A DNA stretch of 54,384 bases, taken from positions 1 to 54,384 of the forward strand of contig CAMBQQ010000010.1 of the NCBI GenBank assembly GCA_945870035.1. The letters are read 5' to 3'. Below, in pieces: positions 1 to 8,702 of the stretch. The notes beneath the pieces were generated by a model. The model had not been told where the DNA came from. It saw only the letters and a list, made by a program, of their open reading frames with translations, and made no database searches. The number at the start of each line of letters is the position of its first letter. Position 1 is the first letter of the stretch. Made by a program: the position numbers and the translations under genes. The DNA is from Rhizobium sp. Q54. GTDB taxonomy: Bacteria; Pseudomonadota; Alphaproteobacteria; Rhizobiales; Xanthobacteraceae.

Positions 1-2
1 CG

Positions 3-152
3 CTGCATCGTTACGTGCTGCTTTACAACCAGCAGCTTCCGCAATCAGCCTTGGGCAGCAAGACACCCTTGCAGGCCATGAAGGACTGGCATAGCCTGAA
101 ACCGGAGTTGTTCAGAAAACAGCCATATCACCTACCGGGATGTGACATCTAG
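3..152 (+). pseudogene. C-terminal end of an IS481-type transposase, cut by the window edge
   Basis: Reading from base 3 gives 49 residues and a TAG stop at 150-152. The peptide contains LHRYVLLYNQQLPQSALGS, then KTPLQAMKDWHSLKPELF and a PGCDI ending, which matches the tail of integrase-core (DDE) transposases of the IS481 type. The N-terminal part lies outside the window, so it cannot be said whether the element is intact. No terminal inverted repeat was recognised just after the stop. The family call rests on recognising the tail motif only. Confidence 0.75.
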
Positions 153-265
153 TCCCTGAACTCGCGGAACACGAAAAGCTTAGCAGGTGCATACCTGTTC
201 CAGGCAATGCTCTGCAGTTCGCTGGCTTTCGGCGCCTCAAAGAAATTTTCTGCCATCTGGTCGTT

Positions 266-1099
266 TCACGGCGCCGCAAGAATCGCTGCCACTGCCCGTA
301 CGGTCGCGAGCAATTCAGCGGCGATATCTTTTTCACGAGCGGAAATGTCCGGTTCTACGCCGGGACATTGCAACACCAGCAGCGGGCGACCTGCTTTCGA
401 ACAAATAGGCGCCGCAAGGCTCACCACCCCCGGCGTGAATTCAGCGCGGCTAATCGAATAACCGCGCGCCAGCGTCGCCTCGAGTTCCTTTTCGAGCGCC
501 CTACGGTCAACGATTGTGGTCGGCGTGTGCTTGACCGGTTTCCAACGTTTGAGCGCCTCCCGCCGCGTGCGGATGTTCGACCAGGCGAGCCGCGCCCGCA
601 TCTGGGCCGGCGCATCATCGGGAAAGCGATGGCCGATTGGAACGGACACCAAGAGCTCCGAAGCCTCTTCCGCCTTGTCAATAGTCACGAAGGTTCCGTC
701 GGGCTCGATCCGGCTTAACACGCACGGCACTCGGATCTTCAGCGACAGATTGACTAGTTCCTCATGGATGGCGGTGGACCGGGTCGAGCGCATCAGAAGA
801 TTCGAGAAATCCGACAGCGAGTTTGGGGACAGTACGTATTTGCGGCGCTCGATATCGAACTCGACCCAGCCTTCCTCCTGAAGCGTCTTCAGAATGTTGA
901 AGGCGACGCTCTTAGTGAGCCCCAACGAGTGCGAAACCTCGGTGACGCCAGCCGAAAGGCGGAGCGAGCCGTTTAGGAACCGGACAACCGCAAGCCCGCG
1001 CTTGAGGGCCGGCACTTTAGGGCGGGCAATACGCGGTGCAGTCGGACGCAACGGGCGCTTCGCTCTCGCGGCGGAGCGCTTGACAACAGTTTGGAGCAT
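266..1099 (-). CDS. IclR-family transcriptional regulator
   Basis: A DNA-binding repressor or activator for the neighbouring divergent TRAP/cyclase/amidase genes (inferred from position). After a basic, proline-rich N-terminal tail there is a winged helix-turn-helix (ALKRGLAVVRFLNG to the ERRKYVLSP region). It is followed by the IclR effector domain with IGHRFP, an ISRAEFTPGVVSLAAPI stretch and a C-terminal helix. The reading frame is open upstream to a GTG at 1144, but that start has no ribosome site and would almost abut the divergent gene. ATG codons at 1108 and 1099 are better. The one at 1099 has GCAGGT about 10 bases upstream and leaves about 65 bp for a shared promoter. The length (277 aa) is normal for the family. 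The effector is unknown. Confidence 0.85.
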   Translation of the reverse strand: MLQTVVKRSAARAKRPLRPTAPRIARPKVPALKRGLAVVRFLNGSLRLSAGVTEVSHSLGLTKSVAFNILKTLQEEGWVEFDIERRKYVLSPNSLSDFSNLLMRSTRSTAIHEELVNLSLKIRVPCVLSRIEPDGTFVTIDKAEEASELLVSVPIGHRFPDDAPAQMRARLAWSNIRTRREALKRWKPVKHTPTTIVDRRALEKELEATLARGYSISRAEFTPGVVSLAAPICSKAGRPLLVLQCPGVEPDISAREKDIAAELLATVRAVAAILAAP

Positions 1100-1164
1100 C
1101 GGCAGCATACCTGCAGTTAGAACATCGTTCTTCCTATAGAACACTTGCAGTGAAAGGAAAAGTC

Positions 1165-2157
1165 ATGTTGCTATCCTCGCTGTTCCGCACATATATCCCC
1201 GCGATGGCCGGTGCAGCCGCCGCAGCGATCGCGGCCTCGCCTAGCTTCGCAACCGAATTTAAGCTCGGCCACGTCTACGATGTCTCGCATCCTATGCACA
1301 AAGCTGCCGTAGAAGCGGCGGCCGCCTTCAAAGCGTGCACCGGCGGTCGGCATTCGATCGCGGTGTATCCGTCCTCGCAACTCGGCAGCGAGAACGCCAT
1401 TAATGAACAGGTCCGATTCGGCGGCATCGATATCGTCTTCACCGGACAAATTTTCGCTTCCTCAACATACAAGCCGCTCGCGATCGGCGCCGCGCCCTTT
1501 ATCTTCAAGGACAAGGAACAGGCACTCCGCTATCGAACGAGCCCGGTCTTTAAGGAACTGTGGGAAGGCTGGGGCAAGGCGACCGGTCAGCATATTCTTT
1601 CAGCCGGCTATTTTGGTGCCTTCAACGTCACTTCCAACACTCCAATCGAGAAGCCTGAGGATATGAAAGGCCTCAAGATTCGCGTCCCCGACGCGCCGAT
1701 CTGGCTCGCCTTCCCGAAGGCGGTTGGCGCAAATCCGACGCCGGTGCCGCTCGCCGAAGTCTATCTCGCGCTGAAGCAAGGCGTCGTGACGGCATCCGCC
1801 AATCCGGTTCCGATCACCTATGCCTTCAAGTTTTACGAAGTGCAAAAATATGTGAACCCGACCGCTCACATGCACGAATACGTGTTTTGGGTGGTGGGCA
1901 ATCACGTCATGTCGAAGATCGATGCGGCGGACAAGACCTGCATGCAGAAGAGCGCCGATCTCTACGCGGAATCCTCGACGAAGATGATCGTCGATCAGGA
2001 AAAGAACCTTCGCAAAGAGATGGAAGACAAGAAACTTATCGCGTTCACCAATCCCGACATTGCAGCCTTCCAGAAGGCTACCGCCAGCGTGATCGACCAG
2101 ATGGCAAAGGATCTCGGCGTCTCTCCCGAGCTTCTCGCTAAGTTCCGCGGCATTTAA
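1165..2157 (+). CDS. TRAP transporter substrate-binding protein, DctP family
   Basis: Periplasmic binding protein that delivers an organic acid-type ligand to the membrane subunits encoded next. A signal peptide (FRTYIPAMAGAAAAAIAAS) ends near SFA. The mature part has DctP landmarks: KLGHVYDVSHPMHKAA, an MKGLKIRVPDAP stretch (the conserved L-R-[IV] region with the carboxylate-binding Arg) and PVPLAEVYLALKQGVVTA. The frame is open to a GTG at 1150, but GAAAGGA sits 6-7 bases before the ATG at 1165, so that start is preferred. The gene is first in a TRAP-cyclase-amidase series. The ligand cannot be read from sequence. Two other uptake families occur nearby, so this is one of several parallel systems. 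Confidence 0.9.
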   Translation: MLLSSLFRTYIPAMAGAAAAAIAASPSFATEFKLGHVYDVSHPMHKAAVEAAAAFKACTGGRHSIAVYPSSQLGSENAINEQVRFGGIDIVFTGQIFASSTYKPLAIGAAPFIFKDKEQALRYRTSPVFKELWEGWGKATGQHILSAGYFGAFNVTSNTPIEKPEDMKGLKIRVPDAPIWLAFPKAVGANPTPVPLAEVYLALKQGVVTASANPVPITYAFKFYEVQKYVNPTAHMHEYVFWVVGNHVMSKIDAADKTCMQKSADLYAESSTKMIVDQEKNLRKEMEDKKLIAFTNPDIAAFQKATASVIDQMAKDLGVSPELLAKFRGI

Positions 2158-2175
2158 TTCGTAAGGCCGCAGAGA

Positions 2176-2655
2176 ATGTGGAGGCAGCAACTGCGCCATT
2201 ACGGCAAGGCGCTCGACGCCCCGGAAGATGCCGTGGGCGTCGTGCTGCTGCTCGTCGTGTTTACGGTAATGCTGGCGGCGGTGCTATTCCGCTATCTGCT
2301 CAATGACAGCCTCACCTGGGCCGAGGAACTCGTGCGCTATGGTTTCGTCGGCCTGGTGTACTGCGGCATTGCTACTGGCTTTCGGCGCCGGGCGCATATC
2401 CGCATCGATATGGTCGACTTGATGCTGCCGCGACTGGCGCCCACCTTCCGCGTCGTCAACTGGCTGATCAGCTTGACTTTTCTGACATTCCTGCTGGTTC
2501 AGGCGGTGGAAATCACCAAGGTGCTGCGAACCTCGCGAAGCGCGGCCCTTGAGCTGCCAATGGCGTGGCTCTACTGGCTGGTCGCCGCCGGCATCGCAAT
2601 GGGAATTCTGCGGCTGCTCTGGATCGGTCTGCGCGCCGTACGGAGCGGACGTTGA
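2176..2655 (+). CDS. TRAP transporter small membrane subunit, DctQ family
   Basis: A 159-residue protein with four predicted hydrophobic helices: VVLLLVVFTVMLAAVLFRYL, a segment around YGFVGLVYCGIATGF, LISLTFLTFLLVQAV, and a last one near WLYWLVAAGIAMGI. The motif FRYLLNDSLTWAEELVRY after helix 1 is typical of DctQ proteins. It bridges the binding protein and the large permease in tripartite ATP-independent (sodium-driven) uptake. It starts 18 bases after the dctP stop and overlaps the start of the dctM gene, so the three are translated as one unit. Confidence 0.88.
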   Translation: MWRQQLRHYGKALDAPEDAVGVVLLLVVFTVMLAAVLFRYLLNDSLTWAEELVRYGFVGLVYCGIATGFRRRAHIRIDMVDLMLPRLAPTFRVVNWLISLTFLTFLLVQAVEITKVLRTSRSAALELPMAWLYWLVAAGIAMGILRLLWIGLRAVRSGR

Positions 2656-3923
2656 CACTATTGTTTCTGACGCTCGCGGGTCTGATGCTGGTCGGCGCAC
2701 CGATCTTCGTCGCCATCGGTGGCGCCGCCGTCATCTATCTCATTGCATATGGCATTCCACCTCTGATCGCCATCCAGCAGATGGTGTCAGGTATCGATAG
2801 CTTCCCGATTCTCGCGGTGCCATTTTTCGTGCTAGCGGGAAACCTGATGAATGCCGGCGCCATCACGGACCGGCTATTCGGTTTCGCGCACTCCCTTTGC
2901 GGACACTGGAAAGGCGGGCTCGCCCACGTCAACGTCATCGGCAGCGTGATCTTTTCCGGCATGAGTGGGACCGCCGTGGCCGACGCGAGCGGCCTTGGAC
3001 AGGTCGAAGTCAAGGCTATGCGGGACCGCGGCTACGACACCGAATTCTCGGTCGGCATCTCTGCGGCTTCAGCCACGATGGGTCCGGTAATCCCACCGAG
3101 TCTGCCGATGGTCGTCTACGGATTTTCCGCGCAGGTTTCGGTTGGCCAGCTTTTCGTCGCCGGCATCGTTCCCGGCCTGCTGATGGCCGCATCGCTTCAT
3201 CTGATGGTGGCTTGGTACGCGCGCCGGCGTGGCTATCCGGTCGAGCCCCGAGCGAGCTGGCACGAGCGCTGGCAAGCTCTGATCAAGAGCGGACCCGCCT
3301 TGCTGATGCCAGTGATCCTCATGGGCGGCATCATCCTCGGCATTGTGACACCGACCGAGGCGGCCGCTGTAGCCTCGGGCTACGCGCTGCTCATCAGCGC
3401 CCTGCTCTATCGCACGCTAGACCTCACGAACTTCCTTCGGGTGCTGCGGGAGAGCTTTGAGACGACCGCTACCGTGATGCTGATGGTTGCGGCTTCGACC
3501 CTCTTCGGCTGGGTGCTTGTGCGGGAGAACGCCGCGCAGCAATTCTCAGAGTTTATGCTGACCTATGCCAGTTCGCCGGAGGCGGCACTGGTCGCGCTAA
3601 ATTTGCTTTTATTAGTCGCCGGAATGTTTCTTGAGACGATTGCGGTGATCTTAATCGCAGTGCCGATCGTGATGCCGGTGGTCACGCAGTTCGGAATCGA
3701 TCCCGTCCAATTCGGAATTATCATGGTCTTGAACCTGATGATCGGGCTGATGACGCCGCCGGTGGGGCTCCTACTGTTCGTCATGTCGAAGATTGGCGGC
3801 ATTGATTTCTGGAGCACGTTCCGCGCCTGCGCGCCGTTTCTTGTGCCCCTCGGCGCTGTTCTTCTCATCGTAACTTTCGTCCCATGGGTGTCACTCGCCC
3901 TGCCGCGTCTAATCTTCCAATAA
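2652..3923 (+). CDS. TRAP transporter large permease, DctM family
   Basis: The transporting subunit, about 423 residues and 11-12 hydrophobic helices. Family hallmarks are visible: PFFVLAGNLMNAGAITDRL, the FSGMSGTAVADASGLG segment, MGPVIPPSLPMVVYG, TPTEAAAVASGYAL and LMIGLMTPPVGLLLFVMS. The frame runs upstream into dctQ. The likely start is TTG at 2652, which overlaps the dctQ stop by four bases and has GGAGCGGA just before it. This spacing is typical of translationally coupled dctQM pairs. The downstream cyclase gene begins 25 bases after the stop, which suggests one transcript. Confidence 0.9.
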   Translation: MTLLFLTLAGLMLVGAPIFVAIGGAAVIYLIAYGIPPLIAIQQMVSGIDSFPILAVPFFVLAGNLMNAGAITDRLFGFAHSLCGHWKGGLAHVNVIGSVIFSGMSGTAVADASGLGQVEVKAMRDRGYDTEFSVGISAASATMGPVIPPSLPMVVYGFSAQVSVGQLFVAGIVPGLLMAASLHLMVAWYARRRGYPVEPRASWHERWQALIKSGPALLMPVILMGGIILGIVTPTEAAAVASGYALLISALLYRTLDLTNFLRVLRESFETTATVMLMVAASTLFGWVLVRENAAQQFSEFMLTYASSPEAALVALNLLLLVAGMFLETIAVILIAVPIVMPVVTQFGIDPVQFGIIMVLNLMIGLMTPPVGLLLFVMSKIGGIDFWSTFRACAPFLVPLGAVLLIVTFVPWVSLALPRLIFQ

Positions 3924-3948
3924 GACCCATTTCTCCGGGAGCCTTGCC

Positions 3949-4644
3949 ATGCCGCGTATCGTCGATCTCTCCGTTACCATCGAAAACAACATGCCAGCGC
4001 ACAAGAATATGCCACGTCCGGTCTACCTCCCATGGATGACACACGAGAGCTGCCTTGCGCTGAATCAAGGCGTCCCGGGCGACCCGTTCACGACCCCTAT
4101 CGAATATTTTGGGATGCTCAACCACGTAGGCACCCACGTCGACGCCTTCTATCATATGAAGCCCGATGGTGAGACGATCGACGAGATGCCACTCTCAATG
4201 TTCATGGGTCGCGCAATCTGCCTCGATCTTAGGCACATCCCCGATCTCGGCGACATCGACGTCGCCGACCTTGAAGCGGCAGAAAAAAAGGCCGGTGTAA
4301 CTGTCGATGGCCACATCGTTTTGATCAATACCGGCCTGCACCGTCGGCACTACCCGCGGGATAGCGTCATGTTCTCCAATCCTGGTCTCACGGCCGCGGC
4401 GACTCACTGGCTTGCCGATCGCAAGTCCCCGCTGCATGGCGTCGAGGGCCCCTCCACCGACAGGCCGAACCATGCCGAGTTTCCCAGCCACCGTGCCTGT
4501 CGCGATCGCGGGATGACACATGTCGAATGGCTGTGCGAACTTGAGGAGCTTATCGGCAAGGGCGTATTCCAGTTCCAGGCCATACCCCTCAAATTCAAGG
4601 GCGGCTCTGGTTCGCCAGTTCGCGCCATCGCGATTTTGGACTAA
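3949..4644 (+). CDS. Cyclase-family metal-dependent hydrolase (kynurenine formamidase-like)
   Basis: A 231-residue cytosolic hydrolase of the cyclase/KynB fold. The metal-binding signature H-x-G-T-H-x-D is intact: H59, H63 and D65 in NHVGTHVDAFYHM, with H69 following (the usual Pro of the D-x-P-x-H part is Phe here). Members hydrolyse N-formylkynurenine, cyclic imides or isatin-like lactams. The family alone does not give the substrate. Its place between a TRAP uptake system and an amidase suggests that an imported amide, lactam or lactone is opened here and then deamidated by the next gene. That sequence of steps is inference. Confidence 0.85.
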   Translation: MPRIVDLSVTIENNMPAHKNMPRPVYLPWMTHESCLALNQGVPGDPFTTPIEYFGMLNHVGTHVDAFYHMKPDGETIDEMPLSMFMGRAICLDLRHIPDLGDIDVADLEAAEKKAGVTVDGHIVLINTGLHRRHYPRDSVMFSNPGLTAAATHWLADRKSPLHGVEGPSTDRPNHAEFPSHRACRDRGMTHVEWLCELEELIGKGVFQFQAIPLKFKGGSGSPVRAIAILD

Positions 4645-4677
4645 CGAACGGCCGCAAAAGTTAAAGCAGAGGCGTTC

Positions 4678-6066
4678 ATGGCGCTCAATGAAATCAATCG
4701 CCTATCTGCGACTGAGATCGCGTCTCGCATCGCCGGGCGGAGCCTTTCAGCCGTCGAGGTGACGGAGGCCGCACTCACCCGTCTCAACGAGACGGAGCCC
4801 GCGCTGAACGCCTTCGCCACAGTCGATCGCGACGGCGCCCGCCGGGCCGCGCGCGAGGCCGATGCTGCCGTGAAAAGAGGCGACCTGCTCGGCCCGTTAC
4901 ACGGCGTTCCGGCGTCGGTGAAGGATCTAATCGACGTCGCCGGGCTGCCGGCTGAATACGGCTCGCTGACATTGCGAGGGAATGTCGCCAGCGCCGATGC
5001 GCCCTCCGTCCAACGCCTGCGCCGTGCCGGCGCCATCATCCTCGGCAAAACTACAACATCTGAGTTCGGGTACCGCGGCTACACGAAGAGCCTTGCACAC
5101 GGCAACACGCAAAATCCGTGGAATCTCGGTCGGACACCGGGCGGCTCCTCGGGAGGCGCGGTCGCCTCGGTCGCGGCCGGTGTCACGCCAATCGCACTTG
5201 GAACAGACGGAGGCGGCTCGATTCGCGCGCCGTGCTCGCTAACCGGACTGGTCGGCATCAAGGCCAATGCCGGGCGGATTCCAGTGTGGCCGGCAAGCGC
5301 GACGCCAACGCTCGCCCATGTTGGACCGATCGCCCGCACGGTGGAAGACGCGGCGCTGCTCCTACAGCTATGCGCCGGGTCAGACTCGCGCGACCCCTCC
5401 TCCTTTATGACGCCGATAGGGGCTGAACAGGCTTCCACTAGGGTGCGGGAACTGCGCGTGGCGTTCTCGCCAACGCTTGGCTATGCGAAGGTCGATGAGC
5501 ACGTGGCGCGAGCGACGGCGGCGGCCGTGAAAACGCTCGCGAGTGTCTTTCCACGGATCGATTTGGTCGAACAGGTCTGCGAGGAAGAAGGCGACATCCT
5601 TGCGGCCGAGTTCATCGGTGGCTGCAGCGCACGGCTCGGCGACACCGTCGACAGAGAACCCGACCTGATCGATCCCCCGCTCCTCGCTGCCATCCGCGAC
5701 TTCCGGAAGACCGGTAGCGACCGCTATACGCGCCTGCTGCGCCGCCGGCTCGCTCATCGCGAGCGGCTTCGAGTGTTCTTTGAGACGTATGACCTATTGC
5801 TGACGCCGACAACGCCCTGCACGGCGTGGAACATCGACGCTGGCGTTCCGCCCGGACACGAGCGCGGCGTGTGGTCGTATTTCACTTATCCGTTCAATTT
5901 GACTGGTCAGCCTGCCGCGTCCATTCCCTGCGGACGCAGCCCAGACGGGTTGCCGCTGGGACTGCAGGTGGTCGCGCCCCTTTGCGGCGAAGCAATGCTC
6001 CTCGCGGCCCTGCGTGCGGCGGAAGCGGCGCTGGGACGCCTAGAGACTCCGATCGAGCCTAGGTAA
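4678..6066 (+). CDS. Amidase (amidase-signature family)
   Basis: A 462-residue serine amidase. The Ser-cisSer-Lys triad can be placed: K82 in GVPASVKDLID, cis-Ser S157 in TPGGSSGGAVAS and nucleophile S181 in GTDGGGSIRAP, with the family's 24-residue spacing between the serines. Such enzymes hydrolyse amides to acid plus ammonia. GatA of tRNA amidotransferase is in the same superfamily, but there is no gatB or gatC beside it and the catabolic setting argues for a stand-alone amidase. It starts 33 bases after the cyclase gene in the same direction. Specificity is unknown. A second, different amidase is at 18014-19303. Confidence 0.9.
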   Translation: MALNEINRLSATEIASRIAGRSLSAVEVTEAALTRLNETEPALNAFATVDRDGARRAAREADAAVKRGDLLGPLHGVPASVKDLIDVAGLPAEYGSLTLRGNVASADAPSVQRLRRAGAIILGKTTTSEFGYRGYTKSLAHGNTQNPWNLGRTPGGSSGGAVASVAAGVTPIALGTDGGGSIRAPCSLTGLVGIKANAGRIPVWPASATPTLAHVGPIARTVEDAALLLQLCAGSDSRDPSSFMTPIGAEQASTRVRELRVAFSPTLGYAKVDEHVARATAAAVKTLASVFPRIDLVEQVCEEEGDILAAEFIGGCSARLGDTVDREPDLIDPPLLAAIRDFRKTGSDRYTRLLRRRLAHRERLRVFFETYDLLLTPTTPCTAWNIDAGVPPGHERGVWSYFTYPFNLTGQPAASIPCGRSPDGLPLGLQVVAPLCGEAMLLAALRAAEAALGRLETPIEPR

Positions 6067-6072
6067 ACTGTG

Positions 6073-6258
6073 AATCGGCGCCGGGGTCACAGCGCTGGAA
6101 GTACCGGCAGTAACGCTCTGATAAAAATTACGAAATTTGTTGTCAGGGGGGGGCACTATCGGCGCCGACCGTGACCCTACCTGAACGCAAATTTCTCTAC
6201 TCGCCGCAATCCGTTGTGACTGTTACTTCAAGTGGCCAAGTTCGGCGCCGATTTACAC
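6073..6258. repeat. Cluster of three ATCGGCGCCG repeats resembling IS21-type element ends
   Basis: A 294-base stretch between two convergent genes has no gene but three copies of a core TCGGCGCCG: at 6073-6090 (AATCGGCGCCGGGGTCAC), 6158-6177 (ATCGGCGCCGACCGTGACCC) and, on the other strand, 6231-6258 (reads GTGTAAATCGGCGCCGAAC when reversed). The first and last are inverted relative to each other, and the first two share a following GTGAC/GTCAC element. Multiple terminal repeats of this kind are a feature of IS21-family ends. With no transposase between them this would be a solo or internally deleted element. The family assignment is tentative. Confidence 0.4.
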
Positions 6259-6360
6259 CACCTGGCAGGAGGAGAGGCACAGGTTCATACGACCGCGCAT
6301 TGGTCTGCCCTCTGGAAAGTGGTTCTCCCTGAAGTATGGCTTATGGCCTGACCACGGCTT

Positions 6361-7506
6361 TCAACTGAACGCATCGATACCCGTCACTTTGCGTCCGATT
6401 ATCAGCTGATTGATTTGTGTCGTCCCATCAGGGAGCGTCAGCATCCTTGCGTTCCGGAAATGCCGTTCGACCGCAAATTCCTTACTGATGCCGAATGCGC
6501 CGTGAAGCTGGATCGCCTTGGATGTAACCCGTTGCGCGGCTTCGGTCACGAAGGATTTTGCGACCGCGGCCTCGAGTTCGCAGCGTTGATCGCCCGAAAG
6601 CATCCAGAGGGCACGATACAATAAGAGGCGTGACGCCTCGACGTCGCTGACCATCTCGGCCAGGAGCGCCTGCACCAGTTGATGCCCACCGATGGCCTTG
6701 CCAAAGGCGTGCCGTTCCTTGACGTATTTCAAACCCTCGTCGAGCGACGCCTGCGCAATGCCCAACGCCAAAGTGGAAATGAAGCAGCGGGATCGCTCGA
6801 ACCCTTTCATGGTTTCGCGCAAGCCGCCACCAAGGCCGCCGAGAATGTTCTCCTCGGATACGACAATATCGTCGAAGCTGATCTGGCCGAGAGACCAGCC
6901 ATTCAACCCGAGTTTTGATATCTCGCCAGTCTTGAACCCGTGCTCCTCGCGGTCCACCAGGAACATCGTAAATTCGTCTTCCGACGTCTTCGCCACCAGA
7001 ATGGTGATATCGGCAATGCTGGCATTCGATATCCAGAGCTTTTCGCCGGAGATGCGATAGTGTTTGCCGTCGCGCACGGCGCGGGTCCGCATTTCCCGCA
7101 CACTCGAGCCCATGCCCGGCTCGCTAATCGCCGAACATCCGATCAGTTCACCCGCAAGCAATCGAGGCAGATAGCGTGCCTTCAGGTCGTCCGAACCGGC
7201 GCGCGAGAGCTTGAGCATCGCGCCTTCGGCAACAAAGGCAAGGCCCGCGAGATCCGGCGACGTTCGCGACAATTCCTCGTATAATAGGCCGCTTGTCAGA
7301 AAGTCGAGCCCAAGACCTCCATCTTTCTCGGCAACCCAACCATTGCCGATTCCGAACTCCCCGGTCTTCTTAAGCAGCGCTCGAGCAGCTTCTTGGGGGA
7401 TAAATCCGTCGAGATGCTGACGAGTGACAGGTTCTATGTCTCGGTCGATGGCTTTGCGCCATTCGCCAAGTAAGAGTCGCTGATCCTCGGTTAGCGAAAA
7501 ATCCAC
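6361..7506 (-). CDS. Acyl-CoA dehydrogenase family protein
   Basis: An FAD-dependent dehydrogenase (381 aa) that introduces a 2,3 double bond in an acyl-CoA. The usual order is visible: an N-terminal helical domain, a middle beta domain with GCSAISEPGMGSS and KLWISNASIADI, and a C-terminal domain with ERHAFGKAIGGHQLVQ, LHGAFGISKEFAVERHFRNA and TTQINQLIIGR. The base normally supplied by Glu in the YEGT motif is Asp here (D360 in LTLPDGTTQ), and the alternative position on the earlier helix (FERSR) is Ser, not Glu. Asp is known at this place in some cyclic acyl-CoA dehydrogenases, so the substrate may be unusual. Last gene of a six-gene leftward operon, 24 bases after the CoA transferase gene. 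Confidence 0.9.
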   Translation of the reverse strand: MDFSLTEDQRLLLGEWRKAIDRDIEPVTRQHLDGFIPQEAARALLKKTGEFGIGNGWVAEKDGGLGLDFLTSGLLYEELSRTSPDLAGLAFVAEGAMLKLSRAGSDDLKARYLPRLLAGELIGCSAISEPGMGSSVREMRTRAVRDGKHYRISGEKLWISNASIADITILVAKTSEDEFTMFLVDREEHGFKTGEISKLGLNGWSLGQISFDDIVVSEENILGGLGGGLRETMKGFERSRCFISTLALGIAQASLDEGLKYVKERHAFGKAIGGHQLVQALLAEMVSDVEASRLLLYRALWMLSGDQRCELEAAVAKSFVTEAAQRVTSKAIQLHGAFGISKEFAVERHFRNARMLTLPDGTTQINQLIIGRKVTGIDAFS

Positions 7507-7530
7507 TGCCTACTCCTGATCGTGTGTAAG

Positions 7531-8682
7531 TCAGCCAAGCCAATCTTTGGACACGGCTTCTGTATGCTCGCCGAGAAGTGGCGGCGCTTGCCACTCGGAT
7601 GCAATGTCAAATCCGCTGTACTTCACCGCCGGACCAATGACCGAGAGCGGACCATAGGCAGCATGTTCGACCTTCTGCACCATGCCGCGATGCAGTGCCT
7701 GCGGATGGGTAAAGACCTGTTCCATGTTATTGATTGGGGAACACGGCACGTTTGCATCGGCCAACTTCCTCACCAAATCAGCGACGGTAAATCGGCGGAT
7801 TTCGTTGTCGAGAATTTCGTAAAGGGCATCGCGGTTGGTCACCCGGCCCGACAATTCGGCGAACCGCGCGTCAGTGAGCAAATCGACCCGTCCTAAGACT
7901 TTCAGAAGCCGCTCGAAAAGATTTTGCACCCCAGCACCAATGACTACCCAGCCGTCACTCGCCTCGAAAGCCTTGTAAGGTACGAGCTGCGCGTGTTCCG
8001 ATCCCCACTTCCCCTTACTGACACCCGTCGTCAGGTATTGTATGCCGGCATCAACTAAAAACGATATCTCGCCCTCGAACAGACTGGTTTCGATCAACTG
8101 CCCCTTGCCGGTTCGAGTACGGTCGAACAACGCGGTCATCACCGCCCCCATGGCATATTGACCGCAGACCAGATCAAACGCGGAGGTGCCAAGCTTAATC
8201 GGCTCCCCATCGCGCTCGCCGGTTAGACTCATATATCCGCCTTCGGCCTGAATTGTGAGATCGAACGCGCCCACCTCGCTATATGGTCCATTGCCACCGA
8301 ATCCGGACATGGACACGTAAATTAAGTCAGGGCGTTTGGCCGAAAGGCTTTCGAAATCCAGCCCGAGACGTTTCATCACGCCGGGTCGGAAATTTTCCAC
8401 GATAACGTCGGCGGCCAGCGCCAGTTTACGCGCGAGCGCTTTGCCCTCCACCGCTTTCATGTCGATGGTAATAGAGCGTTTGTTCCGGTTGGCGGCGAGA
8501 AAGCTGAAGCTGTGATCCTTGAAGAACGGCGGTCCCTGAAAACGAATGGGATCGCCTTCCGGCGCTTCGACCTTTGCAACGTCCGCGCCGAGATCACCGA
8601 GCAGCATCGTACAGAACGGCCCGGCAAACAGGCGCGTAAAGTCCAGCACCTTGATGCCGGTCAGTGGCTTTCGCTGTGACAT
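7531..8682 (-). CDS. CaiB/BaiF-type (class III) CoA transferase
   Basis: Moves CoA between carboxylic acids, which would activate an imported acid at the expense of another acyl-CoA. The 383-residue protein begins TGIKVLDFTRLFAGPF, with LGDLGADVAKVEAPEGDP, a VENFRPG loop and the segment around D170 (LGTSAFDLVCGQYA) that aligns with the catalytic Asp of formyl-CoA transferase. The frame is open 31 codons further upstream, but the ATG at 8682 has AAAGGAT before it and starts exactly at the family N-terminus. Gene order places it between a flavin reductase and an acyl-CoA dehydrogenase. The substrate is not deducible. Confidence 0.9.
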   Translation of the reverse strand: MSQRKPLTGIKVLDFTRLFAGPFCTMLLGDLGADVAKVEAPEGDPIRFQGPPFFKDHSFSFLAANRNKRSITIDMKAVEGKALARKLALAADVIVENFRPGVMKRLGLDFESLSAKRPDLIYVSMSGFGGNGPYSEVGAFDLTIQAEGGYMSLTGERDGEPIKLGTSAFDLVCGQYAMGAVMTALFDRTRTGKGQLIETSLFEGEISFLVDAGIQYLTTGVSKGKWGSEHAQLVPYKAFEASDGWVVIGAGVQNLFERLLKVLGRVDLLTDARFAELSGRVTNRDALYEILDNEIRRFTVADLVRKLADANVPCSPINNMEQVFTHPQALHRGMVQKVEHAAYGPLSVIGPAVKYSGFDIASEWQAPPLLGEHTEAVSKDWLG

Positions 8683-8702
8683 TATTCTATCCTTTGAGTG
8701 AG

